DNA from: Planctomycetota bacterium
GTDB lineage: Bacteria; Planctomycetota; UBA1135; UBA2386
NCBI GenBank assembly: GCA_016713175.1
Contig: JADJPQ010000002.1
Span: 620,001 to 684,000, forward strand
Direction: 5' to 3'
DNA length: 64,000 nt
Shown here: piece after piece, positions 1-9,503 of the stretch
How positions within the stretch are numbered: position 1 is the stretch's first letter
Layout of the letters: each line of letters starts with the position of its first letter
Notes under the pieces: generated by a model
What the model was told of the DNA's origin: nothing
The model's database searches: none
What the model saw: only the letters and a program-made list of their open reading frames with translations
Program-made: the position numbers and the translations under genes

Positions 1-171
1 CGCATGCCGGTCGACGAACAGAAGGAACGCATGCGGTCGATGCGCCGGATCGTCGCCGAGTTCAACGTCTATCGCTGGGCCGGGCGGATGTTGATCGACG
101 CCACGGACCTGCGCCGCCGGGAACGGATGCATGGCCGGCTGTCGGGCCCGGTGCTCGGCGAGACGGCGTGA
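1..171 (+). CDS. otsA: Trehalose-6-phosphate synthase, C-terminal end (partial)
   Basis: Only the last 56 codons are in the window; the gene enters from the left edge and ends at TGA 169-171. The visible residues (MPVDEQKERM, then RIVAEFNVYRWA) match the C-terminal helix of GT20 trehalose-6-phosphate synthases, where MP...ER..RM precedes a conserved N.Y.WA segment. OtsA joins UDP-glucose and glucose-6-phosphate to give trehalose-6-phosphate, a cytosolic osmoprotection step. No catalytic residue is in view, so the assignment rests on this tail alone. The gene converges with fhs. Confidence 0.72.
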   Translation, partial: RMPVDEQKERMRSMRRIVAEFNVYRWAGRMLIDATDLRRRERMHGRLSGPVLGETA

Positions 172-224
172 GCGACGATCCCGCGCCGAGAGTCCCTGCC
201 GCTCCAGACGGACCACCCGCGCCG

Positions 225-1921
225 TCAGAACATCCCGATCACATTTCCGTCGGCATCGATGTCCATCCGCGCGCCGCCCGGCACCTTGCCGAGCCCCGGC
301 ATCGTCATGATCTCGCCCGCCAGCGGATACACGAACCCGGCCCCCACCGACACCCGCGCGTCGCGGACCCGGAAGCGGTAACCGCCCGGCCGGCCCTTCA
401 GCGCCGGATCGTGACTCAGCGAGTACTGCGTCTTCGCCATGCAGATCGGGAAGCGCCCGTAGCCGCGTTCCTCGAACATCGCCAACTGCTGCTCGGCCAG
501 CGGCTCGAAATCGACGCCGTCGGCGCCATACACCTTGGTCGCCAGCGTCTCGATCTTCGCCTTCAGCGACGCCTCGGCCGGATACAGGAACCGGAACGAA
601 CTCGGCTCCTCGCACGCCTTGACCAGCGCGTGCGCCAGGGCCTCGCCGCCCTTGCCGCCATCGGCGAACAGCGTCGACACGTGCGCGTCCGACGCGCCCG
701 CCGCCAACGCCGCATTGCGGACGAACTCGATCTCGGCGTCGGTGTCGGTCGGGAACTTGTTGATCGCCACCACCACCGGGATGCCGTGCAGCCGCACGTT
801 CTCGATCTGCTTCTCGAGGTTGCCGATGCCGGCCTGCAGCGCGTCGAGATCCTCCTTCTGCAAGCCCTCGGGCAACGGCTTGCCGGCGACGATCGCGAAG
901 CGGCCGCTGTGCATCTTCAGCGCGCGGACGGTCGCGACCAGCAGCGCCGCGTCGGGCCGCAGCCCGGACACCCGGCATTTGATGTTGAAGAACTTCTCGG
1001 CGCCCATGTCGGCGCCGAAACCGGCTTCGGTCACCACGAAGTCCAGGCAGCGCAGCGCCACGTAGTCGGCGACGATCGAACTGTTGCCGTGCGCGATGTT
1101 CGCGAATGGTCCCGTGTGCACGATCGCCGGCGTGCCTTCCAGCGTCTGCATCAAGGTCGGCTTCAGCGCGTCCTTCAGGATCGCGGTCATCGCGCCCGCC
1201 ACCTTCAGATCCTCGGCGGTCACCGCCTTGCCGTCCTGGTTGTAGCCGACGACGATCGCGCCCAAACGCTGGCGCAGGTCGTGGATGTCCTTGGCGAGGC
1301 CGAGGATCGCCATGATCTCGAGGCCGACGTGATGTCGAAGCCGGTCGGGCGCGGCGTCCCGTTCTTGGTGCCGCCGTGCGCCACCTCGATCTCGCGCAGC
1401 GCCCGATCGTTCATGTCGAGCACGCGCCGCCAGGTGATGCTCGAAAGCTCGAGCCTCAGTTCGTTGCCATGGAACAGATGCGCGTCGAGGAACGCCGCGC
1501 ACAGGTTGTGCGCCGCGGTGACCGCGTGGAAGTCGCCGGTCAGGTGCAGATTGAGTTCCTCGGGCGGCACGACCTGCGAGTAGCCACCGCCGGCGGCGCC
1601 ACCCTTGATGCCGAACACCGGTCCCATCGACGGTTGCCGGATCACGCAACAGGCGCGCTTGCCGATCCGGTTCAGCGCCTGCGAGATGCCGACCGTGTGG
1701 ACCGTCTTGCCTTCGCCCAGCGGCGTGGGCGTGATCGCGGTGACGACCACATACTTGCCCGGTTTTCTGACCGGCGGCTGCTTCAGCAGGTCGAGCTTGA
1801 TCTTGGCCTTGGCGGCGCCGTAGGGCTCCAACTCGTCGTTGCCGAGGCCCATGACGCGGGCGACTTCGGACAGGGGCCTGAGCGGGATGGAACGCGCGAT
1901 TTCGAGATCGTTGAGGGACAT
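225..1921 (-). pseudogene. fhs: Formate-tetrahydrofolate ligase, interrupted by a one-base frameshift
   Basis: Formyl-THF synthetase joins formate to tetrahydrofolate using ATP, in one-carbon metabolism. The N-terminal part (ATG at 1921) reads MSLNDLEIARSIPL, a P-loop region with PTPLGEGKT, then GFDIT. At about 1318-1321 the frame breaks: the expected A-S-E-I-M-A-I-L becomes A-S-R-S-W. The rest (EIMAILGLAKD, HTGPFANIAHGNSS, the Met-Pro-Gly-Leu-Gly-Lys near the C-terminus) continues in another frame down to TGA at 225. Adding one base restores an uninterrupted protein of about 565 residues, close to the usual 556-560. Everything else is well conserved, so a sequencing or assembly error is as likely as a recent inactivating mutation. 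The start is chosen because upstream residues in the frame do not resemble Fhs. Confidence 0.85.
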
Positions 1922-2157
1922 CGGCTCGGAAGAGGGGCGAGCACGATACCGCTGGCGCCCGGAGGTGCTACGACGGGCCGCCAGTTCGTCAGGCGGCATG
2001 AGGCAGGCTCGGTCTGGACTCCGGCGGCTCCGCGGCCGATCCTGGGTTGTCGCACAACCGGCACGCGCACAGATGTTTCGGCCAACGGCCGGGAAGGAAC
2101 CCCCGGCCCGAGACGTCCGAGCGACAAATCCGTCCGGTCCCCGGTCTCTCCCCCCGA

Positions 2158-4161
2158 ATGAAACCCGCCCTCCTGCTGCTGGTGTTGCTGGCAACCGCGG
2201 CCGTGGCATGGGCACTGCTGGCCGGCAACCCGGGGGCGTCGCCGAGCCAAGGGATCGCGGGGGGTGGGCCAACGACAACTCCATCGCCCGCAGTCGCAGC
2301 CGTTCCTTTGGAATCGGCGCCCGCCGGCTCAGGAACGGTCGAGCGCATTGCCGTCGACCCCGCCGCACCGATCCAGGAGTTCGGCCAGGGTGTTCGTGGC
2401 GTCGTCGTCGACGACCGCGGCCAACCGGTTGCCGGCGTGCAGACTTTCCTGCTCGAGAGTCTGCGGCACGACCTCGAACGCATGTTGGCGCTGCGGGATG
2501 TCCCGTTCCCACCGTTGGCCCAGGTGACGACCGCGTCGGACGGCACGTTCACCCTGGGTCTGCGGCAACTTGGCGAGGGCGCTTTCGAATTGCGGTTGCT
2601 GGCGACCGGTTTTGCCGATCAGCGGATCCGCGGCATCCACGTCGCCGCGGGGCAATGGAACGATCTCGGCACGGTGACGCTGCAGCGCGGCACCGTGTTG
2701 CGCGGTCGCGTGACCATGGAGGGCACGGATCTGCCCGTGCCGGGCGCCGAAGTCAGCATCGACAGCGGTTTCGCGTTCGACGACCTGATGCACCGGACGC
2801 TGCCCGGCCGCGAGAAGGGTCTGTGGACGACCGTCGATGCCGCCGGCAATTACCGGATCGACAACGCTCCGGCCCAGGGTCTGATCGTCGTCTCGGCCGT
2901 CGCCGCCGGTTTCGCCCGGGTGACCCGACCGCAGATCGAGATGCGCGCCGGCCAGCCACTCGAGATCGACTTCCAGTTGCCGCGCGGCAGCAGCATCCAG
3001 GGCCGGGTCCTGGGTCGCGATGGCCGCGGGGTCGAAGATGCCCGCATCGAAGCGTGGCCGCTGGTCGGCGATGGCTCGCCTCTGCACACCACGACCGGCG
3101 TCGACGGCGCGTTCGAAGTGATGGGCTTGCGCGCGGTCGACCACCGATTGCGCGTGCTGCCGCGCGAACACCAACCGGCCGAGCTCGTCGCCGTTGCCGC
3201 CGGCACCCGCGGCGTCGAGATCACGGTCGAGCGCCGTGCCAGCGCCGCGGTGCTGGTGCGTACGCCCGATGGCAGCATCCTGCGCCAATACACGCTCGGG
3301 GTACGCCACTGGTTTGCCGAGAACGGCGGCCAGATCGGCACCGTCGTCGACATCCCCGATCTGTCGGTGCGGCTCCGCGCCGACGAGGAACGCGCCGTCA
3401 TCGCCAACCTCGACCGCGGCGATTACGTCGTGCAGGTGATGGCCGATGGCTTCGCCAAGACGCTGTCCGGCAACTTCTCGATCGGCGAGGACGCGCGCGA
3501 CGTCGTGGTCGAGGTGACGATGTCCATGGGCACGCTGCTGCGCGCCGTCGTCGTCGACGAACAGGGCAAACCCGTCGCCGGCGCCACGGTGACGACGCAG
3601 GTCGACGGCGCCGACGAGGACAACCCGGTCTGGCGGATGATCGCCAGCATGACTCCGGACAAGTTCACCCGCACCTCCGCGCGCACCGATGTCCATGGCG
3701 TGTTCGCCTTGCCGCAACTTGCGATCGCCGACTATCAACTGCAGATCGAGCACCCGCAGTTCTGCCGTGGCTTCCACAAAGGCGTCCGGATCAGCGCTCC
3801 GGGCGAACAGACGCTGCCGCCGATCGTGTTGCACCGCGGGGCGCTGGTGCGCGGCCACACCTGGGTCGATGGCAAGACGCAGGGTCACGTCCGCGTCGCC
3901 ATCACGACCGCGGCGGCGCCCGGTGCGATCGCCCAGGATCTGGTGCGGACCGAGGCGACCTCCGACAATGATGGGCTATTCGTGACCGCACGGCGCCTGC
4001 CGCCCGGAACCTACGAACTGCGGGCGTCGACGATCGACGCCAGCCCGAACGCCGACATCTTCCGCCAGCTCCGGCAACAACAGCTGTCCGCGGTGCTCGT
4101 CACCGTGGCCGCCGGCCAGGAGCAGGTGGAACAGGACATCCGAATCACTACGGACCACTAG
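2158..4161 (+). CDS. Membrane-anchored protein with repeated carboxypeptidase regulatory-like domains (copy 1)
   Basis: A 667-residue protein starting MKPALLLLVLLATAAVAW, a signal-anchor helix, so the rest should lie outside the cytoplasmic membrane. It then repeats beta-sandwich modules of the carboxypeptidase regulatory-like (transthyretin-like) type, recognised by G.V.D..G.PV.G..V followed by a T...DG.F.l..L strand: near residues 80, 170, 280, 460 and 560. No catalytic motif is visible. The gene lies 11 bp upstream of a paralogue of similar layout, and both end in a module with a T.a..DG.f....LPPGTY motif. The ATG at 2158 is chosen over longer in-frame starts because it begins the signal sequence. 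The role is unknown; such proteins are typical of planctomycete surfaces. Confidence 0.8.
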   Translation: MKPALLLLVLLATAAVAWALLAGNPGASPSQGIAGGGPTTTPSPAVAAVPLESAPAGSGTVERIAVDPAAPIQEFGQGVRGVVVDDRGQPVAGVQTFLLESLRHDLERMLALRDVPFPPLAQVTTASDGTFTLGLRQLGEGAFELRLLATGFADQRIRGIHVAAGQWNDLGTVTLQRGTVLRGRVTMEGTDLPVPGAEVSIDSGFAFDDLMHRTLPGREKGLWTTVDAAGNYRIDNAPAQGLIVVSAVAAGFARVTRPQIEMRAGQPLEIDFQLPRGSSIQGRVLGRDGRGVEDARIEAWPLVGDGSPLHTTTGVDGAFEVMGLRAVDHRLRVLPREHQPAELVAVAAGTRGVEITVERRASAAVLVRTPDGSILRQYTLGVRHWFAENGGQIGTVVDIPDLSVRLRADEERAVIANLDRGDYVVQVMADGFAKTLSGNFSIGEDARDVVVEVTMSMGTLLRAVVVDEQGKPVAGATVTTQVDGADEDNPVWRMIASMTPDKFTRTSARTDVHGVFALPQLAIADYQLQIEHPQFCRGFHKGVRISAPGEQTLPPIVLHRGALVRGHTWVDGKTQGHVRVAITTAAAPGAIAQDLVRTEATSDNDGLFVTARRLPPGTYELRASTIDASPNADIFRQLRQQQLSAVLVTVAAGQEQVEQDIRITTDH

Positions 4162-4172
4162 CCGAGGAAGCC

Positions 4173-6254
4173 GTGAACGCTGCGAAGATCCTGTTGCCCG
4201 TGTTGCTGCTCGCCGGTGCGGGCGGTGCCTACTGGTTCCTGACCCGTGAGGAACCGCTGCCCCCGCCGGTCACCGAGCCGACGACCCCGCCGCCGCTGGT
4301 CGATCCGAAGACCGAACCGCCGACCCAACCGGCCGCGGCCACCGCCGAGACACCGCCGCCGCCCACCGAGAACGTCCGGACCGTCGTCGCCGGCGCCGAC
4401 AACGCCGCCGCTGACGCCGAGCAGGGCGTTCGCGGCCGGGTGCTGCTGCCAGGCGGCGCCCCTGGCGGCAACATCGCCGTGTTCTTGATGGAGAGCACGA
4501 TGAACGACCCGCTCGGCACCTACCTGAAGGCCAAGACGGGCGTCCGCACGCCCCCGGTCGCCCAGAGCATCACCGCAGCCGACGGCACGTTCGCGCTCGG
4601 TGTCCGCAAGGCCGGGCAGACCGTCGACCTGAGGATCATCAGCGACACCCACCCCGAGTTGCACCACAAGGGCGTCAAGATCCGGACCGAAGACTGGTAC
4701 GACGCCGGCAACCTGCAGCTCGAGCAGGGCCTGGTCGTCGTCGGCCGCGTGGTGCTCGAAGGCAGCGATCAGCCGATCGCCAACGCCCAGGTGTTCCTGA
4801 CCGAGGCCAACGCAACGCATCAGATGCTGCCGACGCCGGGCCGCGAACAGGGCATCACCGTGTTGACCAACGCCGCCGGCGCGTTCCGCTTCGAGAACGC
4901 ACCGCGCCTGGGCCTGATCAGCCTCGCCGCCACGGCGCCGGGCCACGCCCGCGCCGAGAAGCCCAACCTGCAGATCACGGCCGAGTCGACCAACGAGTTC
5001 AAGCTCGAACTGGCGGTCGGTCTGCCGATCGCCGGCGTCGTCACCGATCCCAAGGGCAAGCCGATCAGCGGTTGCACGATCCAGGCGTCCGCGCTGTCGG
5101 CGAAGGCGCCGCAGAACGGCACCGCGACAACCGGCACCGACGGTCGCTTCCGCTTCGAGGGCATGCGCGAAGGTGAGTTCCAGTTGTCGTTCGTGGCCGC
5201 GGGCTACGAGGAGCACCAGGAGAAGCCGGTGCCGGCCGGCAAGCTCGACGTCAGTGTGCCGCTGGAGCCGCGCGCGTTCGCCAAGCTGAGGGTCCTCGCC
5301 GCGAATGGCGCGCCGATCAAGGCCTACAAGGTGTCGTTGAAGCGGTTCTTCCCGAACAACCCGCTGGGCATCGGCAACGTGCCGGAGTTCCGCGACGCGC
5401 GCATCACCCCGGGCGACTACCCGCCGGAGTTCGGCGGCGATTGGGCGGTGATCCGCGGCGTGCCGAACGGCGAGTTCGTCTTCCAGGTCGAGGACAACGG
5501 CCAGCACGCCAAGAGCCTCAGCGAGCCGTTCAAGGTCGAGGCCAACGGCGCCTCGCCCGAGGTGCTGTGCCGGCTGACGCTGGGCGGGGTCATCGAAGGC
5601 CACGTCGTCGACGACGCCGGGCGACCGGTGGCCGGGGCGACGGTCACCACCGACATGAACGGCGCGTTCATGGCCGAAGACGGCGGCTTCTTCGCGATGT
5701 TCCGGCAGTTCATGCCGGAGAAGCACAGCAAGTCGCAGACGAAGACCGACGGCGGTGGCCGCTTCCGGCTGACGAAGCTGGCGTTCGCCGACTACATGAT
5801 CCGCGTCCAGCACCAGGACTTCTGCGAAGGCACCAGCGTCGACATCAAGCTCGAGAGCGAAGGCCAGCGGCTCGATATCGGCACGATCCAGCTGATGCGC
5901 GGCGCGCTGGTCGAAGGCGTCACCACCGTCGGCGGTCAGCCGATGGGCCAGGTGAAGGTCACGATCGGCCCGCCCGATGCCGAACAACCCGCCGGTGTGC
6001 CCGCCGTGCAACCCAACGCCCAGGCGCAGACGCCCAAGCAGATGTTCGTCGTCAACGCCACCAGCGATGGCAACGGCGCGTTCCGCTTCCTGAAGCGCGT
6101 GCCGCCGGGCACCTACAAGATCCACGCAGTCCGCGAAGCCGGCAGCGACAATCCGTTCGCCAAGCTGTTGCAGATGAAGCAGTCGCAACGGCCGCTGCTG
6201 GTTGCGCCCGGCCAGGACAAGATCATCCAGAACTTCGACCTGCCGGCGCAGTAG
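4173..6254 (+). CDS. Membrane-anchored protein with repeated carboxypeptidase regulatory-like domains (copy 2)
   Basis: A 693-residue paralogue of the preceding gene. GTG at 4173 follows a GAGGAAG ribosome-binding site that begins just after the upstream stop. A short membrane segment (ILLPVLLLAGAGGAYWFL) is followed by a proline/threonine-rich linker to about residue 75, then beta-sandwich repeats with GVRGRV, GVVTDPKGKPISG and GHVVDDAGRPVAGATVTT cores. The last two modules align closely with those of copy 1 (both have an FCxG after a Q..H strand), which indicates tandem duplication. The stop codon sits inside the left arm of a perfect hairpin that starts the 150-bp repeat array. Function is unknown. 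Confidence 0.8.
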   Translation: MNAAKILLPVLLLAGAGGAYWFLTREEPLPPPVTEPTTPPPLVDPKTEPPTQPAAATAETPPPPTENVRTVVAGADNAAADAEQGVRGRVLLPGGAPGGNIAVFLMESTMNDPLGTYLKAKTGVRTPPVAQSITAADGTFALGVRKAGQTVDLRIISDTHPELHHKGVKIRTEDWYDAGNLQLEQGLVVVGRVVLEGSDQPIANAQVFLTEANATHQMLPTPGREQGITVLTNAAGAFRFENAPRLGLISLAATAPGHARAEKPNLQITAESTNEFKLELAVGLPIAGVVTDPKGKPISGCTIQASALSAKAPQNGTATTGTDGRFRFEGMREGEFQLSFVAAGYEEHQEKPVPAGKLDVSVPLEPRAFAKLRVLAANGAPIKAYKVSLKRFFPNNPLGIGNVPEFRDARITPGDYPPEFGGDWAVIRGVPNGEFVFQVEDNGQHAKSLSEPFKVEANGASPEVLCRLTLGGVIEGHVVDDAGRPVAGATVTTDMNGAFMAEDGGFFAMFRQFMPEKHSKSQTKTDGGGRFRLTKLAFADYMIRVQHQDFCEGTSVDIKLESEGQRLDIGTIQLMRGALVEGVTTVGGQPMGQVKVTIGPPDAEQPAGVPAVQPNAQAQTPKQMFVVNATSDGNGAFRFLKRVPPGTYKIHAVREAGSDNPFAKLLQMKQSQRPLLVAPGQDKIIQNFDLPAQ

Positions 6255-6852
6255 TTGGCCCTGCGGAGCAGGGCCAACTACTGGCCATGCTTCTGGCGCC
6301 GCAGCGGACGTAGATGCGAAGGGGAATGCAACTGCTTCCGCGGCGCCGAGAGGGGTGCCAGGAACGCTGCCGAGAAGTTGCGGGCAACTTGCCTCCGAGC
6401 CCAGTTGGCCCTGCGGAGCAGGGCCAACTACTGGCCATGCTTCTGGCGCCGCAGCGGACGTAGATGCGAAGGGGAATGCAACTGCTTCCGCGGCGCCGAG
6501 AGGGGTGCCAGGAACGCAGCCGAGAAGTTGCGGGCAACTTGCCTCCGAGCCCAGTTGGCCCTGCGGAGCAGGGCCAACTACTGGCCATGCTTCTGGCGCC
6601 GCAGCGGACGTAGATGCGAAGGGGAATGCAACTGCTTCCGCGGCGCCGAGAGGGGTGCCAGGAACGCAGCCGAGAAGTTGCGGGCAACTTGCCTCCGAGC
6701 CCAGTTGGCCCTGCGGAGCAGGGCCAACTACTGGCCATGCTTCTGGCGCCGCAGCGGACGTAGATGCGAAGGGGAATGCAACTGCTTCCGCGGCGCCGAG
6801 AGGGGTGCCAGGAACGCAGCCGAAGAGTTGCGGGCAACTTGCCTCCGAGCCC
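6251..6852. repeat. Tandem array of four 150-bp repeats with hairpins
   Basis: Four near-identical units begin at 6255, 6405, 6555 and 6705, each exactly 150 bp. Every unit opens with a perfect inverted repeat (AGTTGGCCCTG, 5-base loop CGGAG, CAGGGCCAACT). In the first unit this extends to 13 bp (6251-6263 with 6269-6281) and takes in the stop codon of the upstream gene. A second inverted repeat, AAGTTGC-GG-GCAACTT, lies near the end of each unit (6375-6390 in the first). Copies differ by only a few bases (a T/A at about 6368, GAGAAG versus GAAGAG in the last), so the array is recent or homogenised. The period is a multiple of three and lacks stops in several frames, which creates long but meaningless open frames. 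No CRISPR-like spacers are present. Confidence 0.95.
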
Positions 6853-7031
6853 CTCGGAGCCCCCTGGAGCGGGCTCGTCGGGTCGGCTCTCGGCAGGTCT
6901 CTGCTGTCTCTGCTCTGCTGTCTCCGCTCTGTTCCGGTTCCCTATGCTTCTCTCCCGTTCTGCATGGTGCCCACCTTGGCCCCGGCACAAGATCGTAGAG
7001 CGATGGTGCGGGGGGCCGGTAAGGTGCGGTG
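6853..7031. other. Intergenic stretch after the repeat array
   Basis: About 180 bp between the 150-bp repeats and the tryptophan dioxygenase gene. It contains a pyrimidine-rich segment (6895-6960) built from CTGTCTCTGCT-like words. I cannot identify a convincing promoter or a gene. With the array, it makes about 780 bp without protein-coding sequence. Confidence 0.5.
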
Positions 7032-8144
7032 ATGGCGTCGCCTACTTCGTACTGGGACTACATCCGTGTCGAGGAACTGCTCGCGCTGCAGAACGGCGTG
7101 GCGGCGAGCGAGCAGGACATCGGTGATGACGAGGTGCGGTTCATCGTCATCCATCAGATCGATGAGCTGTGGTTCAAGGTGGCGCTGCGCGAGTTGGTGA
7201 CGGCGCGCAATCTGTTCGCGGGCAATCCGGTGCCGGAGTCGGCGTTGGCGTTCGCGGTCGCCGGACTGCGGCGGATCGCGATGATCTTCGAACTGGCGGC
7301 GCAGCACTTCAAGTTGATGGAGACGATGCGGACCCAGGACTACCTGACGTTCCGCGACAAGCTGAACCCGGCCAGCGGCTTCCAGTCGGCGCAGATGCGC
7401 GAACTGGAGATCCTGCTGGGGCTCGAGGATCAGGAGCGGATCCCGCTGGGCAACGAAGCGAGTTATCTCGAGGCCTTGCGGAGCCATGATGGCTCGCCGT
7501 CCCCGGCGTTCGAACGCGTGCAGCGGCGGCTGCTCGACAAACCGAGCCTGAAAGGCGCGGTCGATGGCTGGCTGCACCGGACGCCGATCGATGGCAGTTC
7601 GCCGGGCGATCCGGGCGATACCGCGGTCGTCGAGCGCTTCATCGCCGAGTACTTGCGCGGCCACGAACGGCTCTACCAGCGGGCGCTGGACCACTCCGTG
7701 CAGGTGCAGGCGCTGACCAAGGCCGACGAGGAACGGCTGCGCGGTCGCTACCACGGGCAATTGGCAGGCGCCCGGCGCCACCTGAACGCCGACGACGTGG
7801 CCGCCGCGGATCGGCCGTTTCGCAAGCGGCTGCGCGCCGCGATCCTGTTCATCGACAGCAATCGCAAGCTGCCGCTGCTGAGTTGGCCCGGGCAGATCAT
7901 CGACGGCCTGATCGAATGCGAGCAGGCGATGCTGGCGTTCCGGCAACGGCATGCGCGGATGGTCGAACGGGTGATCGGCCGGCGCGTCGGCACCGGCGGC
8001 AGCGATGGCGTCGCCTATCTGGACAACACCGCGCTGAAGTATCGCGTGTTCACCGAGATCTGGGCCGCACGCACGCTGCTGTTGCCGCCGGACCTGACGC
8101 CGCCGGTCGGCGATGCGGGCTGGTACGGCCTGGTCCACGAATAG
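7032..8144 (+). CDS. kynA: Tryptophan 2,3-dioxygenase
   Basis: A 370-residue heme dioxygenase that opens the indole ring of L-tryptophan to N-formylkynurenine, the first step of the kynurenine pathway. Seen: YWDYIRVEELLALQ at the N-terminus, the substrate-pocket motif FIVIHQIDELWFK (its His contacts the indole nitrogen), RTQDYLTFRDKL, and near the C-terminus the heme-ligand region FRQRHARMVERVIG followed by GTGGSDGVAYLD. Length lies between short bacterial (about 280) and animal (about 400) forms. The ATG at 7032 is preferred to the overlapping GTG at 7029. No other kynurenine-pathway gene is in the window. It converges on the glycosyltransferase operon with a 3-bp gap. Confidence 0.93.
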   Translation: MASPTSYWDYIRVEELLALQNGVAASEQDIGDDEVRFIVIHQIDELWFKVALRELVTARNLFAGNPVPESALAFAVAGLRRIAMIFELAAQHFKLMETMRTQDYLTFRDKLNPASGFQSAQMRELEILLGLEDQERIPLGNEASYLEALRSHDGSPSPAFERVQRRLLDKPSLKGAVDGWLHRTPIDGSSPGDPGDTAVVERFIAEYLRGHERLYQRALDHSVQVQALTKADEERLRGRYHGQLAGARRHLNADDVAAADRPFRKRLRAAILFIDSNRKLPLLSWPGQIIDGLIECEQAMLAFRQRHARMVERVIGRRVGTGGSDGVAYLDNTALKYRVFTEIWAARTLLLPPDLTPPVGDAGWYGLVHE

Positions 8145-8147
8145 GCA

Positions 8148-9503
8148 TCAGCGGCCGACCTCGCCCATCGGCAGCCGGATCAGTGCCGATTCGCGCTGGC
8201 GCAGCAACAACGCCACGTGCCGGGCCAGCAGTGTCGGGTCGGCCGCACGTGGCCCCGCCTCACGACGCGCCACCGCAGCGTCGGCGTAGATCTGTTCCAG
8301 CGTCGCGACGTGGGTCTCGATGTCGACCGACGGCGGCGGCGCCTGATCGCGCAGTTGTTGCCAGAGTCCCGGTTCCTCGCCGAACCGCCGCATCGCCGCC
8401 GCCAGCGCGCCAGCGTCGCCGGCCGGCACCCGCAGCCCGCCGGCGCCGGCGCGATCGGCCAGCGCCCCGCGATCGGCCACGATGCACGGCAGGCCGAGTT
8501 CGCGACACTCGTCGAGGACGATGCCGAACGTCTCGAGGCAGGTGCTCGGAAACACTCCGACGTGCGGCCGCAGCGTCCGCAACGCATCGGTGTGGAACGG
8601 GCCATGGAACGTCACCGGCAGGCCGTCGCCGAGCGCGCGCAGTTCGCGTTCCAGTTCGGGCGTCGCGAAGCCGCCGAGCACATGCAGTTCGAGCGGCTGA
8701 CCTGGTCGCTCGGCGCACAGCCGCCGCCAGGCCGCCAGCAACACCCCGACTCCCTTGTGCCGCGCGACGCCGCCCCAGAACGCGAAGCGCAGCGGCTCGT
8801 CCGGACGCTGCCCGTCGAGCGGCGGTTGCCCGGGGAAGCGCCGGCGGTAGCCGAGCCCGAGCACCCGCAGGCGCGATCGGTCGATGCCCAGGGTCGTCGC
8901 CACCAGGTCGGCGGTCGCGCCGACGCCGACCAGCACCGCGTCGGCGGCCAGCAGTTCCTGCCGCATCCGATCGCCGAACAGCTCGATGCCCTCGCGCAGC
9001 TCGGTCCCTGTCTCGTGACCGTAACGCGGCACGCAGCTCAAACAGGCCTCGACACCGAGCGGCGCGAAGCATGCGCTGCCATCCGGACGCAGCCGGAACG
9101 CCCGCGGACACGACGCATGGTAGTCGTGCAGCGTGACGACCGCGGCGATGCCGTGCCGCTGCACCGTCTCGACCAGGTTGGCCGTCAGCCGGATCCATTG
9201 GTGGATGTGCACGACTCCGGGGCGGTGGCGTTCGAGGAACGCATCGAGCAGCGCCACCACACCCGGATGCCAGCACTTGCTGTAGAGATCGAAGTACAGG
9301 TCGTCGCGATGCAGCCGGTGCACCGGCACACCGTCGACGACGAGCTGCTCGAAGCCGGGCGTCGGCCAACCGGCATGCGAACCGGTCAGGACCTGCACGT
9401 CGGCGCCGGCCCGCCGCTGCGCTTGCACGATGTCGGCGAGATACGACTCGACGCCGCCGCGCGTCTCGGGGGCGAACTGGTGCGTCAGGTGCAGGATGTC
9501 CAT
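8148..9503 (-). CDS. GT4-family glycosyltransferase (last gene of the E1/acyltransferase operon)
   Basis: A 451-residue retaining glycosyltransferase of the GT4, GT-B-fold type. The N-terminal domain begins MDILHLTHQFAPETRGGVE, with the glycine-rich GGVE loop. The C-terminal domain has FAFWGGVARHKG and the nucleotide-sugar motif E-T-F-G-I-V-L-D-E (E-x7-E). Between them a Cys-rich stretch (HASCPRAF, then ACFAP and ACLSCVPRYG) may bind a metal and is shared with the neighbouring transferase. It overlaps the upstream gene by 19 bp. Acceptor and donor cannot be read from sequence; the operon suggests assembly of an acylated glycan or glycolipid. Confidence 0.85.
   Translation of the reverse strand: MDILHLTHQFAPETRGGVESYLADIVQAQRRAGADVQVLTGSHAGWPTPGFEQLVVDGVPVHRLHRDDLYFDLYSKCWHPGVVALLDAFLERHRPGVVHIHQWIRLTANLVETVQRHGIAAVVTLHDYHASCPRAFRLRPDGSACFAPLGVEACLSCVPRYGHETGTELREGIELFGDRMRQELLAADAVLVGVGATADLVATTLGIDRSRLRVLGLGYRRRFPGQPPLDGQRPDEPLRFAFWGGVARHKGVGVLLAAWRRLCAERPGQPLELHVLGGFATPELERELRALGDGLPVTFHGPFHTDALRTLRPHVGVFPSTCLETFGIVLDECRELGLPCIVADRGALADRAGAGGLRVPAGDAGALAAAMRRFGEEPGLWQQLRDQAPPPSVDIETHVATLEQIYADAAVARREAGPRAADPTLLARHVALLLRQRESALIRLPMGEVGR

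Noticed and set aside
168..1583. 471-codon plus-strand open frame after otsA
   Set aside because: Antisense of fhs; begins at a GTG overlapping the otsA stop by chance.
225..1921. Programmed frameshift in fhs
   Set aside because: No slippery heptamer or stimulatory structure is obvious at the break, and fhs is not known to use frameshifting; error or mutation is simpler.
4158..6188. 676-codon minus-strand open frame
   Set aside because: Antisense shadow of the regulatory-like-domain protein; low-complexity Gly/Arg/Asp composition.
6251..6852. CRISPR array
   Set aside because: The whole 150-bp unit repeats with no unique spacers, and no cas gene is present.
6202..7032. Open frames of 247-276 codons through the 150-bp repeats on both strands
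   Set aside because: They exist because the repeat period is a multiple of three and lacks stops. The protein is only the repeat translated, it overlaps the end of a real gene, and there is no start signal.
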